40,059 bases of DNA from SURF-32 sp964648365 (GCA_964648365.1 CAZYLK010000037.1:1-40059), one strand, 5' to 3'. Shown: positions 1-7,973, numbered from the stretch's first letter. Translations and numbers: made by a program. The notes: generated from the sequence alone by a model not told the origin.

Positions 1-2
1 TG

Positions 3-203
3 ACTGTCGAATGCACCCCCACCGACCCGCCCGGCGAGCCGATCGAGACGCGGGTTAACATCAACAACGACAACACCGGCAAGTACAAGCTCAAGAAGCT
101 CGCCAAAGGCGAGTACGCCTGCGCCATCACCGAAGTCCGCGACGCCGACGGCAACATCGTCTGCGACGAACCGGCCGGCCGGCGAGTGGTGAATGTGAAG
201 TAG
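3..203 (+). CDS. C-terminal fragment of a probable secreted protein
   Basis: The frame is open from the window edge to a TAG at 201-203 and gives 66 residues; the start lies outside the window. The fragment contains VNINNDNTGKYKLKKL followed by GEYACAITEVRDADGN and ends RRVVNVK. This resembles a small Ig-like or beta-sandwich tail. The pattern (polar strand, Thr/Asn-x-x-Gly-Lys turn, basic strand, then G-E-Y/H-x strand) also occurs in the C-terminal modules of the proteins at 13708-14841 and 26013-28334. Two cysteines are present (residues 4 and about 52). Role unknown; cell-surface or secreted location is inferred from the similarity. The fragment is too short to name the parent protein. Confidence 0.6.
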   Translation, partial: TVECTPTDPPGEPIETRVNINNDNTGKYKLKKLAKGEYACAITEVRDADGNIVCDEPAGRRVVNVK

Positions 204-220
204 CTTGAGGAAGGGATTAA

Positions 221-274
221 GGGAGTAGGGAGTAGGGAGTAGGGAGTAAGGGAGTAGGGAGTAGGGAGTAAGGG
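221..274. repeat. Tandem GGGAGTA heptamer track
   Basis: About seven head-to-tail copies of GGGAGTA, some with an extra A, lie just after the stop of the first gene. A related track (GGGAGTAA octamers) is at 24016-24060. It looks like a slippage-prone simple repeat; no coding role is seen. Confidence 0.85.
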
Positions 275-366
275 AAGAGCGGGCGGGGCGATCATCCGTG
301 CGCCGCTTGCGCGCGGGGCGGGTTGGAAGACACCGCTTGCAATTCGAATATCCGCCCGTCACAGCG

Positions 367-590
367 GATCACCGGTTAAGATCCGGTACCTTACCGGATC
401 ACCGGTTATAAACCGGTGCCACACCGGATCACCGGTTACAAACCGGCGCCACATGGGAATCACCGGCAAGATGCCGGTGCCACACCGGATCACCGGTTAC
501 AAACCGGTGCCACATGGGAATCACCGGCAAGATGCCGGCGCCGCACCGGATCACCGCTCACGGATGATTCAAACCGGTGCAACCGGTGCC
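367..590. repeat. Cluster of CACCGG-type hairpin repeats
   Basis: Five clear short hairpins follow each other, with degenerate ones on both sides. Clear ones are ACCGGTT-ata-AACCGGT at 401-417, ACCGGTT-aca-AACCGGc at 431-447, CACCGGCA-aga-TGCCGGTG at 461-479, ACCGGTT-aca-AACCGGT at 492-508 and CACCGGCA-aga-TGCCGGcG at 522-540. Most are followed by GCCAC and preceded by ATCACC. The same family recurs at 9435-9545, 33017-33055 and 37803-37850. Small ORFs across this cluster are repeat read-through and not genes. Confidence 0.9.
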
Positions 591-680
591 CCAACTCAAA
601 GCTGCCGCAGTCGCCAGCAGGCGCGTCGCGGGCCCTCGGGAGGGTCCGGCTGTGTTTTTTTGCACGCGGCGCTAAATTTT

Positions 681-704
681 CAACAAAGTGTTGCTTTTGC
701 AACA
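681..704. promoter_or_regulatory. Candidate operator of the BlaI-like repressor
   Basis: Two overlapping dyads lie in an AT-rich island within GC-rich DNA: CAACA-aag-TGTTG (681-693) and TGTTGC-tttt-GCAACA (689-704). They sit 22 to 72 bases upstream of the two possible starts of the repressor. BlaI/MecI-family dimers bind such dyads and autoregulate, so this is the likely operator. The assignment is inferred from position and symmetry only. Confidence 0.5.
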
Positions 705-776
705 GTCGCGGGGTAGACTCTGTCGATGAACGGTCGGCAGGGTCGCCCGGCGCGGGCGGCCGATGGACGCAGACGC

Positions 777-1289
777 ATGAAAAAAAGCGAAAAAACAGGG
801 GCGGATCGCGGGCGCGGACCTGCCCGCCGCGACGGGGAAAGCGCCCAACGCGGACGTGGAGCCGGGCAACGCGAGGAGCGAACCGGTCGCCGCGAAGGGG
901 GGACCGGCCGGCGCGAGCGGGTGCTCAGCCGGCGGGAGCGGGAGATGATGGACATCGTCTACGCCCTGGGGCGGGCCACGGCGGCGGAGGTGCGTGAGGC
1001 GATGGCCTCGCCGCCGACCGACGCGGCCGTGCGGACCACGCTGCGGTCGCTGGTCACCAAGGGGCATCTGAGCCACAAGTACGACGGCCCGCGCTACGTC
1101 TACTTCCCGACGGTTCCGCGCGAAAAGGCTCGCAAGTCAGCGTTGCAGCACGTGCTGGAAACCTTCTTCGGCGGCTCGCCGGAGAGTGCGATGGCGGCGC
1201 TGCTGGACATGCACGGGTCGGATCTGTCATCCGATCAGCGCGAGCGGCTCAAGAAGCTGATCGACGAGGCGCAGCGCGAGGGAAGGTGA
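777..1289 (+). CDS. BlaI/MecI/CopY-family transcriptional repressor
   Basis: Predicted dimeric winged-helix repressor of the penicillinase-repressor family. The domain begins at LSRREREMMDIVY, a close match to the usual family opening, and continues through the helix-turn-helix (AAEVREAM, then AAVRTTLRSLVTKGHL) and the wing (DGPRYVYFPTV). The C-terminal helices FFGGSPESAMAALLD and SSDQRERLKKLIDEA match the family dimerisation end. I start at 777 (MKKSEK); an in-frame ATG at 726 would add 17 residues. Either start leaves 50 to 65 residues of Arg/Gly/Glu-rich sequence before the domain, which is unusual for the family and may be non-native or disordered. The next gene is a BlaR1-like protease, the standard partner that cleaves BlaI. 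A dyad at 681-704 may be its operator. Confidence 0.85.
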   Translation: MKKSEKTGADRGRGPARRDGESAQRGRGAGQREERTGRREGGTGRRERVLSRREREMMDIVYALGRATAAEVREAMASPPTDAAVRTTLRSLVTKGHLSHKYDGPRYVYFPTVPREKARKSALQHVLETFFGGSPESAMAALLDMHGSDLSSDQRERLKKLIDEAQREGR

Positions 1290-1295
1290 CGGGGG

Positions 1296-1350
1296 AATGG
1301 CGAATGGCGACAGAATGTCGAATGGCGAATGTCGAATGTCGAATGTCGAA
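1296..1350. repeat. CGAATGT/CGAATGGCGAA simple repeat
   Basis: Between the repressor and the protease genes lie repeated units of GTCGAAT and GAATGGC in 7- to 10-base steps. A reverse-oriented relative is at about 29243-29275 (ATTCGCCATTCGTT). This looks like a dispersed simple-sequence element; no function is seen. Confidence 0.75.
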
Positions 1351-1512
1351 AGGCTGGCGCCAGCTTGTGAGGGCCACGCGCTGACGTGGACGCTACGCCC
1401 GAGGAAGAGGCCGGCCGCGGTGCGAAAAGTGTCGCCGTAGTGGCAGCGAGCGGGTGATGGGGCGGCCGAAGTGCTAAGCGGAATCGACGCTTCATGTGAC
1501 GAGGTGTCTGTG

Positions 1513-3723
1513 ATGAGTGTGATAGACGGAATCGGCGAGTGGATGATGTCGAGCGGGTGGTCCTGGCGGGCGCCGGTGCTGCTCGCTGCGCGAGTGGCGT
1601 TGATCCTGGGCGCGGCCCTGGCGGTGGCGTGGATGGCTCGCGCGGCCGCGGCGCGGGTGCGATACGTCGTGCTCAGCGTCGCGTTCGTCGGCGCGTTGCT
1701 GCTGCCGCTCAGCGCCGTGGTGATCCCGCCCTGGTCGGTGCCGATCGTGCGATCCAACCAGCTTGAATGGACGCATTTTCTCGGGTTCGAGCGCACGCCG
1801 CCGTTGCCGGCGACCGCGGCGCAACCTGGGACCACTGCCGATCAAACAGCAATCGCAAAGCAACCCGGGCGCGACGCTGCCGGCGCGGGAGCCGCTCCGG
1901 GGCATGCCGCAGGACCGGCAGCGCCGGGCGCGGTCGAAGTGGGTGAAGCTGCAACCGGTCGCTCGGCCGCGGGGCCGATCGTGGCGCTGTGGCTGTGCGG
2001 CAGCTTCGCCGCGCTGATCTCGATCGGCGTGGGCTGCTGGCGGACGCGGCGGATTGCGCGACGATCGACCCCGGTCGGTGACGGCGAATGGCACGACGCG
2101 CTGGCAAACGCCAAAGATGAACTGTCGCTGAAGCGCCGGGTCAGGCTGCTGATGACGGGCGCGCTTCAGACGCCGATGACGGGCGGATCGCTGTGGCCGT
2201 TCGTCTTTCTGCCGCAGTCGGCCCGCCAGTGGCAGGCGGATCGCCGCCGGGTCGTGCTCCTGCACGAACTGGTTCACGTCCAGCGGCACGACTGGATCAT
2301 GCAGTTCGTCGCGCAGCTCGTGCGCGCCATACACTGGTACAACCCGCTCGTCTGGATCGCATATCGGCGGTTCATCGCCGCCCGCGAGCAGGCGGTCGAC
2401 GAGCGGATCCTGAATCTGGGCATCAAACCGTCCGTTTACGCCAGGCACTTGCTGGAGATCGCCGACGCGGTGACGTCACGTTTCGGCGCGCCTCTCGCGG
2501 GGCTGGCGATGGCTCACACCCACCATCTTGAAGGGAGACTCATGTCCATTCTGAAACATGATCACAGCAGGCGGCGCGGCATGTTGCTGGCCGCCCCGGC
2601 CGGGATCGCCATGGCGGCCGCCGTCATCACGGTCGCCACCGTGTATCCCTGGGCCGATGAACTCAATCCGCGCGTCGCTCAGGGCCAGGCGCGGACCACC
2701 GGTTCCGGCGGCTTCATGAGCCAGGGAACCGGCAGCAACGGCGCGCCCGTCATTGATCGCGTCGGCTGGGAGGGCGCCGTGCGCGTCGTCGAGCATCAGG
2801 ACGAAAGCGGCCTGCTCGTTTCGATGCGTGAGCATGGCGACGTGACGCTCGGCGAACGAGGCCAGGTCGTCGCCATGTCGCCGGAAGCGATGGTCACCAT
2901 CGAGACCAGTTTCAACGGCGCTCACGAACTGGTGCAGATCACCACCGACGATTACGGCGCGTTGCAGTACAACTGGTCCGTCAACGGGCGCAACCGCCCG
3001 TTCGGCGCGGATGGTCAGCGCTGGCTGGACGCGGTTACAGCCGCGATGGCCGATCTGCGGCAAGTCGGTCAGATTCGCGGCGAAGTCGGCGCTTTGAAGG
3101 GGCAGATCGGTCAGATCCGCGGCCACGTCGGCCAGTTGCAGGGCCAGATCGGCCGCTACAAGGGGCACATCGGGCACTTGCAGGGCCAGATCGGCCAAAT
3201 CCAGGGTGAGGCCGGCAGCCTGAAGGGCAAGATCGGCGCGATCCACGGTGAGGCCGAAGCCCGGCGCGGGGCGATTACGAGAGCGCAGGCGGAACTTGAA
3301 GCACTTGAAGCGCATCAGCGTGCCCTGGACCAGAAGGGTCAAATCGACGCGGCGGAGCTTCAACGCATTGCCGAACGCCGGGCGGCGCTGGAACAGCACC
3401 AGATGAAGCTGGAGGAGGAACTGTCGCGCCTGGATGCCGAAGCGCACGAGCGCGCCCTGCACGACCGCATCGCCGAGTTAAACGCGGATGAACGAATCGC
3501 CGAGATTCGCGCGCAGCTCGACGACGGGTCCGTTCAACAGAAGATCGGCGAACTGGAGAACCAGATTGCCAGCTTCGACGCGCAGCAGCGCATCGCGGCC
3601 CTGGAGGAGCAGATCGCCGGCATCAACGCCGACGAACGTCTGTCCGGGATCGAGGAACGGCTCCAGGCTCAGTATCGCCAGTTGGAGCGACTCATCGCGC
3701 ACATCGGCGTACGCGATCGATAG
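1513..3723 (+). CDS. BlaR1/MecR1-like M56 membrane metalloprotease with glycine-heptad coiled coil
   Basis: Predicted integral-membrane zinc protease of the M56 (BlaR1/MecR1) family, expected to cleave the adjacent BlaI-type repressor after a signal. Start chosen at ATG 1513, with GAGG at 1501-1504; a GTG at 1471 is in frame. Membrane segments are visible at LLAARVALILGAALAVAW, VVLSVAFVGALLLPLSAVV and ALWLCGSFAALISIGVGCW. The zinc motif HELVHVQRHDW begins at residue 251, and a fourth membrane segment follows (LLAAPAGIAMAAAVITVATV). The C-terminal part is not a penicillin-binding sensor. It has an unrecognised region of about 120 residues, then nine perfect heptads G-x-(I/L/Y)-x-G-x-(I/V/A) at residues 519-581, then about 150 residues of charged helical repeats. 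The stimulus is unknown; the tail could sense envelope state or mediate oligomerisation. Confidence 0.85.
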   Translation: MSVIDGIGEWMMSSGWSWRAPVLLAARVALILGAALAVAWMARAAAARVRYVVLSVAFVGALLLPLSAVVIPPWSVPIVRSNQLEWTHFLGFERTPPLPATAAQPGTTADQTAIAKQPGRDAAGAGAAPGHAAGPAAPGAVEVGEAATGRSAAGPIVALWLCGSFAALISIGVGCWRTRRIARRSTPVGDGEWHDALANAKDELSLKRRVRLLMTGALQTPMTGGSLWPFVFLPQSARQWQADRRRVVLLHELVHVQRHDWIMQFVAQLVRAIHWYNPLVWIAYRRFIAAREQAVDERILNLGIKPSVYARHLLEIADAVTSRFGAPLAGLAMAHTHHLEGRLMSILKHDHSRRRGMLLAAPAGIAMAAAVITVATVYPWADELNPRVAQGQARTTGSGGFMSQGTGSNGAPVIDRVGWEGAVRVVEHQDESGLLVSMREHGDVTLGERGQVVAMSPEAMVTIETSFNGAHELVQITTDDYGALQYNWSVNGRNRPFGADGQRWLDAVTAAMADLRQVGQIRGEVGALKGQIGQIRGHVGQLQGQIGRYKGHIGHLQGQIGQIQGEAGSLKGKIGAIHGEAEARRGAITRAQAELEALEAHQRALDQKGQIDAAELQRIAERRAALEQHQMKLEEELSRLDAEAHERALHDRIAELNADERIAEIRAQLDDGSVQQKIGELENQIASFDAQQRIAALEEQIAGINADERLSGIEERLQAQYRQLERLIAHIGVRDR

Positions 3724-3762
3724 GTAGTCGCGCCAGCGCCAATCTTTGAGGTTCAAAGCGCA

Positions 3763-3800
3763 GCCCGTCGCGAGAGCACGCTCCCGCGGCGGGCGTTCTT
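3763..3800. terminator. Probable bidirectional terminator hairpin
   Basis: GCCCGTCGCG (3763-3772) pairs with CGCGGCGGGC (3785-3794), with one G-T wobble and a 12-base loop, followed by GTTCTT. It lies between two convergent genes, so it could serve both, although the T-run is weak. Confidence 0.5.
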
Positions 3801-3841
3801 ACGTGCGGGTGGTGTGCGGCTCATGAGCCGGGGGCTGACGT

Positions 3842-4753
3842 CTACACATCGTCGGCCGCGTGGTCGTCCGCCCGTCGCGGCGTCCGAGCGGCGATGCCCA
3901 GGCAGGCGAGGGCGTCTCGCTCGACGATGCCGCGGAGTGATTCGCGCGGAATCGTGGGCAGGTCGGTGCCGTGGCAGACGTGGTTGATGCTGTAGAGCGC
4001 CTCGATGGTTGCCGACGCGGTCGCGAAGGGGAAGCCGCTGCCGAACAGCAGCTTGTCCATCACGCCGCATTCGTGTGCCGCCAGCATGGCCTGATAGCCG
4101 CGCCAGGTCTGGCTCAGGGTCAGGCTGACTTCCGCGTACACGTTCGGATGCCGGGCGACCAGGGCAATCGTCTCATCAAACCACGGGAAGCCCATGTGAG
4201 CGATGACGATGCGCAAGTCCGGTAACTCGCGGGCGACCTCGTCCAGCAGCAGGGGGTGGGCATAGGCGAGTTTGGTCGCCCGCCCGAGTGTGATGCCGGG
4301 GTGGAACATGACGGGCATCTTTCGCCGCGCGGCTTCGGCATAGACGAGCATCGACTGGCTGTGGCTGGGGTGAACGTCCTGCGCCGCCGGGGCGACGGCC
4401 ACGCCGGCCATGCCCCACTCGGTCTGCGCCCGGGCCAGCTCCTCGATGGCGGCCTTCGGCTCCGAGGGATCGATCCCGGCGAAGCCGATGAGTCGGGCCG
4501 GCGCCGCCTGGATGTGGCCGTGAAGCCGCTCGTTGGGATAGATCACCCCGAGATGCCGGCTGTGAAATCCGATCACAAACGCCGCGTCGACCGGTTCCGA
4601 GGCCATCCCGTGAGCCCGAACGCCCGCGTCGGGAACGGCGCGACCCACACCGCGCGTGCCCGCGCCGTCCACCAGCGCGCCGCCGACCGGCGCGACGGCC
4701 GGGCCCAAGGCCGCGATGTCATCCCAGATGTGCGTACAGCAGTCGACAATCAT
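3842..4753 (-). CDS. Amidohydrolase_2-family TIM-barrel protein with altered metal site
   Basis: 303 residues, full length for the amidohydrolase_2 (ACMSD-like) family. Recognisable are the N-terminal strand MIVDCCTHIW, the HPG at 151-153, AHMGFPWFD around residue 186, and FGSGFPF at 237-243. The family normally has D-x-H-x-H at the first strand and FGSD(Y/F)P near the end. Here the first His is Cys (D4-C5-C6-T7-H8) and the catalytic Asp is Gly240. H8, H151 and H186 remain. The protein is therefore probably weakly active, changed in chemistry, or a binding protein. Substrate unknown. It is transcribed towards the BlaR1-like gene, with a shared terminator hairpin between them. Confidence 0.75.
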   Translation of the reverse strand: MIVDCCTHIWDDIAALGPAVAPVGGALVDGAGTRGVGRAVPDAGVRAHGMASEPVDAAFVIGFHSRHLGVIYPNERLHGHIQAAPARLIGFAGIDPSEPKAAIEELARAQTEWGMAGVAVAPAAQDVHPSHSQSMLVYAEAARRKMPVMFHPGITLGRATKLAYAHPLLLDEVARELPDLRIVIAHMGFPWFDETIALVARHPNVYAEVSLTLSQTWRGYQAMLAAHECGVMDKLLFGSGFPFATASATIEALYSINHVCHGTDLPTIPRESLRGIVERDALACLGIAARTPRRADDHAADDV

Positions 4754-4895
4754 CGAAATCTCCGGTCATTCTCTGCTGTCCGTGGATGCGCCGCGATGGG
4801 GCGACGGCCTTATAGAGGTGGCGCCCCGGCAGGTCAAACGGGCGAAGCCTCCTCCGCAATCTTCGGGCGTGTGACCCGATCCGGGGCGTCTATTG

Positions 4896-5052
4896 GCGAG
4901 CCGCGAGGCTTCAGCCCGCGCGGAATCCCGGCCGGGGGAATTGTCTCCGAGGCATGTTCTGCGTTCCCTTCTTCCGGGTGCGTGCGGACTGGAGCTGTGA
5001 GGTAGGAGGTGTCTGTCACGGGAGTCCGCGCGGGCTGAAGCCCTCGGCTCGC
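4896..5052. repeat. Long inverted repeat with 32-33-nt arms
   Basis: The arm at 4896-4928 (GCGAGCCG...GGCTTCAGCCCGCGCGGA) is nearly the reverse complement of the arm at 5021-5052 (TCCGCGCGGGCTGAAGCC...CGGCTCGC). About 92 bases lie between them, and the arms differ at very few positions. It lies in the intergenic stretch 4754-5314, upstream of the exporter genes. No transposase is present; it looks like two opposed copies of a dispersed palindromic repeat. A related hairpin is at 19537-19554. Confidence 0.8.
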
Positions 5053-5215
5053 TCGGAAGGACACCGCTGAAGTGTCCCGAAGCAATGCAGTTCACGCGGC
5101 CGACCTGGTGCTTCCCGCGAGCGGTTCCAAACCGTGCGGTCGCGGCGGCTGCGGGTGCATAAGAGTTTACAATAATTGGCGTTGCGGCGAGGCGCGGCGG
5201 GGCGATGATTGGTGT

Positions 5216-5221
5216 AGAATA
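5216..5221 (+). promoter_or_regulatory. Possible -10 element upstream of the adaptor gene
   Basis: TAGAAT, in the stretch TGGTGTAGAATAGG, is the best sigma-70-like -10 hexamer in the 560-base gap before the adaptor gene. No good -35 is seen at 16-18 bases. The rest of the gap holds only the inverted repeat. Weak call. Confidence 0.25.
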
Positions 5222-5314
5222 GGGGGGCTTGTGGTCAGGCCCGATTGCGTCATCGCGACCTCCCCCGGGGCGAAATCGGCTGCAACGCGGCAAATGTCTG
5301 CGAAGGAGGCGTCG

Positions 5315-7075
5315 ATGTCTTCGGATTTCACAACCCGTTCCGTCCGATCCGCGGGCGGTTTTCACCGTCGCGGCGCCATGCTGGCGTACGTGGCGGGGGG
5401 CGTTCTTGCCCTTGGTGCGGTCGGCTGGCTCGGGTGGACATTCGTGTCCCGGGCGTCCGCGGTCGAGCAGCAGGTCACGGCCCATCATGTTGAGCAGCGC
5501 AGCTTTTCTGTCGTTCTGAAGGAGAAGGGCGAGCTGCGCGCGGTCGAATCCACCGACATCAAGTCGGACGTCGAGGGTCGCGCCACCATCATCTCGCTGG
5601 TTTCAGAAGGCACCGCCGTCAAGGAGGGCGATCTGCTGGTCGAACTGGCCAGCAACGAGATCGAGGACAAGATCCGCGCTGAGGAGTTGAAGGAAGCGTC
5701 CTCCGAGTCCACCTACAAGGCGGCCGTCACCGAACTCGACATTCAGCGCGATCAGAACGCCAGCGACATCCGCAAGGCCGAGTTGAAAGTGGAACTGGCG
5801 CAATTGGCGCTCGACCAGTACATCAAGGGCGACTGGGAGCAGCAACTGCGTGACGCTGACATCGCCATCGAGCAGGCGAAGATTACGTTGCAGCGGCGCA
5901 ACGAAGACTTGAAAGCCTCCGAGGAGCTTCACGAGCTGAAGTACATCACAGCGACGAAGTTTGCCGAAGATGAATTCAACCAGAAGCGCGCCGCCTGGGA
6001 ATTGGAAAAGGCGCTGCTCGCGAAGGATGTTCTGGTCGAGTACACGCACAAGACGTCGCTGCGCGAGAAGGAGTCGGACCTTTCCGAAGCCGGCAAGGAA
6101 CTTGAGCGCGTCCGCAAGAGTGCGGAGGCCGAAGAGGAAAAGAAGAAGGCAGCCCTGGCCAGCCGCGAGAAGGAACTCAACCTGACCCGCGACAAGCTCA
6201 CCAACCTGCGGGAACAGCGATCCAAGTGCAAGATCTACGCTCCCGGACCGGGCCTGGTGGTCTACTACACCGGCGGCGGCGGGCGGATGTTCATGGGTAG
6301 CGACGATCAGATCAAAGAAGGCGCCACCGTCTTCGAGCGGCAGACGCTCATCACGCTTGTGAACACCACCCGGATGAAAGTCTCCGCCAACGTTCACGAA
6401 TCCAAGACGGACAAGATCGCGATCGGCCAGCCGGCCACCGTGCAGGTCGAAGGCATCCCGGGTCAGATCTTCCGTGGCCAGGTCAGCAAGATCGGCGTGC
6501 TGGCGGAGTCGCAGAACCGCTGGATCAACCCGGACCTGAAGCAGTACGAAATCGAGATCGAACTGGAGCCGGCCGAGGCGGATCTGAAGCCCGGCGTCAC
6601 CGCCATCGCCGAGATCCTCGTCAAACACGTCAGTGACGTGACGGCTGTTCCGGTTCAGGCCGTGTTCAGCAAGAACGGCCACAGCTTCGTGTTCAAGTCC
6701 GACCGCAACCAGGCGACTCCGGTGAAGGTCGAGACGGGCACGGCCAGCGCCCAGTGGGTCGAGATCACCAGCGGACTTTCCGTCGGCGCCGACGTGCTCC
6801 TGGCGGTGACGGACCATGACATGCGCATGCTGCCCGATCTGCCTCCCCTGGGTCAACGCGACGCGGGCGCGCAGTTCGACGCCAGCGATGCGGCGCGCAT
6901 GGAGCGCCCGGCCGTCACCGCGGAATCCGGCGGCTCTACCGAGCAGGGCGCCAAAGTCAGCTACACGCGCGGGGCGCGTCCTGAGGGGGCGACTGGTCAA
7001 CGGCCCGCCGGAGGTCCGGGACAGCGGCCGGCGGGCGCGGGCACACACGGAACGCGCGGGGGCCAGTCCGAGTGA
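5315..7075 (+). CDS. MacA/HlyD-type periplasmic adaptor of a tripartite ABC exporter
   Basis: 586 residues from ATG 5315, set by AAGGAGG at 5303-5309; an open frame upstream has no support. The N-terminus has one membrane anchor (AYVAGGVLALGAVGWLGWTFV) and is otherwise periplasmic. Next come the first lipoyl half (KGELRAVESTDIKSDVEGRA), a long charged coiled-coil hairpin of roughly 200 residues (EEEKKKAALASREKELNLTR), the second lipoyl half (CKIYAPGPGLVVYY) and the beta-barrel region (GQPATVQVEGIPGQIFRGQV). The adaptor would link an inner-membrane ABC transporter to the outer membrane. The end (about 70 residues) is Gly/Pro/Arg-rich and probably disordered. The ATPase gene follows 85 bases downstream, so the two likely form an operon. 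Confidence 0.88.
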   Translation: MSSDFTTRSVRSAGGFHRRGAMLAYVAGGVLALGAVGWLGWTFVSRASAVEQQVTAHHVEQRSFSVVLKEKGELRAVESTDIKSDVEGRATIISLVSEGTAVKEGDLLVELASNEIEDKIRAEELKEASSESTYKAAVTELDIQRDQNASDIRKAELKVELAQLALDQYIKGDWEQQLRDADIAIEQAKITLQRRNEDLKASEELHELKYITATKFAEDEFNQKRAAWELEKALLAKDVLVEYTHKTSLREKESDLSEAGKELERVRKSAEAEEEKKKAALASREKELNLTRDKLTNLREQRSKCKIYAPGPGLVVYYTGGGGRMFMGSDDQIKEGATVFERQTLITLVNTTRMKVSANVHESKTDKIAIGQPATVQVEGIPGQIFRGQVSKIGVLAESQNRWINPDLKQYEIEIELEPAEADLKPGVTAIAEILVKHVSDVTAVPVQAVFSKNGHSFVFKSDRNQATPVKVETGTASAQWVEITSGLSVGADVLLAVTDHDMRMLPDLPPLGQRDAGAQFDASDAARMERPAVTAESGGSTEQGAKVSYTRGARPEGATGQRPAGGPGQRPAGAGTHGTRGGQSE

Positions 7076-7160
7076 TGTGCTGACCGCGTTAAGACTGTCG
7101 CGCCGGCGTCCACCAGACCCATCCATCGAGATCCCCCGTTTCGGGAGCCGCCTACCGCCC

Positions 7161-7901
7161 ATGATCGCGTCCGTCGTCAACCTGACCAAAGTCTATGCCA
7201 TGCCCAACAGCGACGTGCGCGTCGAAGCGCTGCGCGGCGTCTCGATCGACTTCGTCGAGGGCGAGTCGGTGGCCATCTGCGGGCAGAGCGGTTCGGGCAA
7301 GAGCACGATGATGAACATCCTCGGCTGCCTCGATCGCCCGACTTCGGGGTCGTACATCCTCGGGGACATGGACGTGGCCGAGCTGGATGATAACGAGCTC
7401 TCCGAGATGCGCGGCCGGCGCATCGGCTTCGTCTTCCAGAGCTTCAATCTGATCCAGCAGCTTACGGTTCTCGAGAACCTTGAGGTTCCCCTCTTCTATC
7501 AGGGCATTTCGGCGGTCGAACGACGGCGCCGGGCGGAACGGCTGATCGACATGGTCGGGCTGGCCGACCGCGGGCATCACCGCCCGATGGAACTGTCCGG
7601 CGGACAGCAACAGCGCGTCGCCATCGCCCGGGCGCTGGTGAACGATCCGTCGTTCATCCTGGCGGACGAGCCAACGGGCAATCTCGATACCGCCACCGGA
7701 GAGATGATCCTTTCCATATTCGACCGCATGCACGACGAGGGGATGACCATCATCATGGTCACGCACGAGCCCGACGTGGCCGGCCGCTGCGATCGAATCA
7801 TCACGCTGCGCGACGGCCGGATCATCTCCGACGAGCGCCGCGCGGAGGCCGCCCGCCCGGAGACGGCCGGCGCTTCCGCACCGCAGACAGCCCAAATCTG
7901 A
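7161..7901 (+). CDS. MacB/LolD-type ABC transporter ATP-binding protein
   Basis: 246 residues, the usual size for a stand-alone ABC ATPase of the MacB/LolD/FtsE group. Walker A is GQSGSGKST (residues 41-49), the Q-loop lies in GFVFQSFNLI, the signature is LSGGQQQR, Walker B is FILADEPTGNLD and the switch histidine is in MVTHE. Start is ATG 7161 (MIASVVNLTKVYAM); the longer open frame upstream overlaps the adaptor and is not real. It would power the exporter whose adaptor lies just upstream. The FtsX/MacB-like permease expected next is absent: the coding frame ends 104 bases before a 100-N gap. The tail after the last strand is Ala/Arg-rich. Confidence 0.92.
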   Translation: MIASVVNLTKVYAMPNSDVRVEALRGVSIDFVEGESVAICGQSGSGKSTMMNILGCLDRPTSGSYILGDMDVAELDDNELSEMRGRRIGFVFQSFNLIQQLTVLENLEVPLFYQGISAVERRRRAERLIDMVGLADRGHHRPMELSGGQQQRVAIARALVNDPSFILADEPTGNLDTATGEMILSIFDRMHDEGMTIIMVTHEPDVAGRCDRIITLRDGRIISDERRAEAARPETAGASAPQTAQI

Positions 7902-7973
7902 CTCATGCCCGCGCCGACCGCAGGCCCGCCCGGTGGGGGCCATCTCGCGTTGCTGCGACACGTCGCGACGGTA

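Noticed and set aside
367..590. CRISPR array
   Set aside because: Units are palindromes of varied spacing with no unique spacers of constant length, and no cas genes are present.
416..716. Open frames across the 367-590 repeat cluster (up to 193 codons)
   Set aside because: They translate repeats into ITGYKP/ITGKMPVPH-like strings and lack a Shine-Dalgarno; the repeat palindromes explain them.
5072..5314. N-terminal extension of the adaptor protein
   Set aside because: The extension is not protein-like, and AAGGAGG stands directly before ATG 5315.
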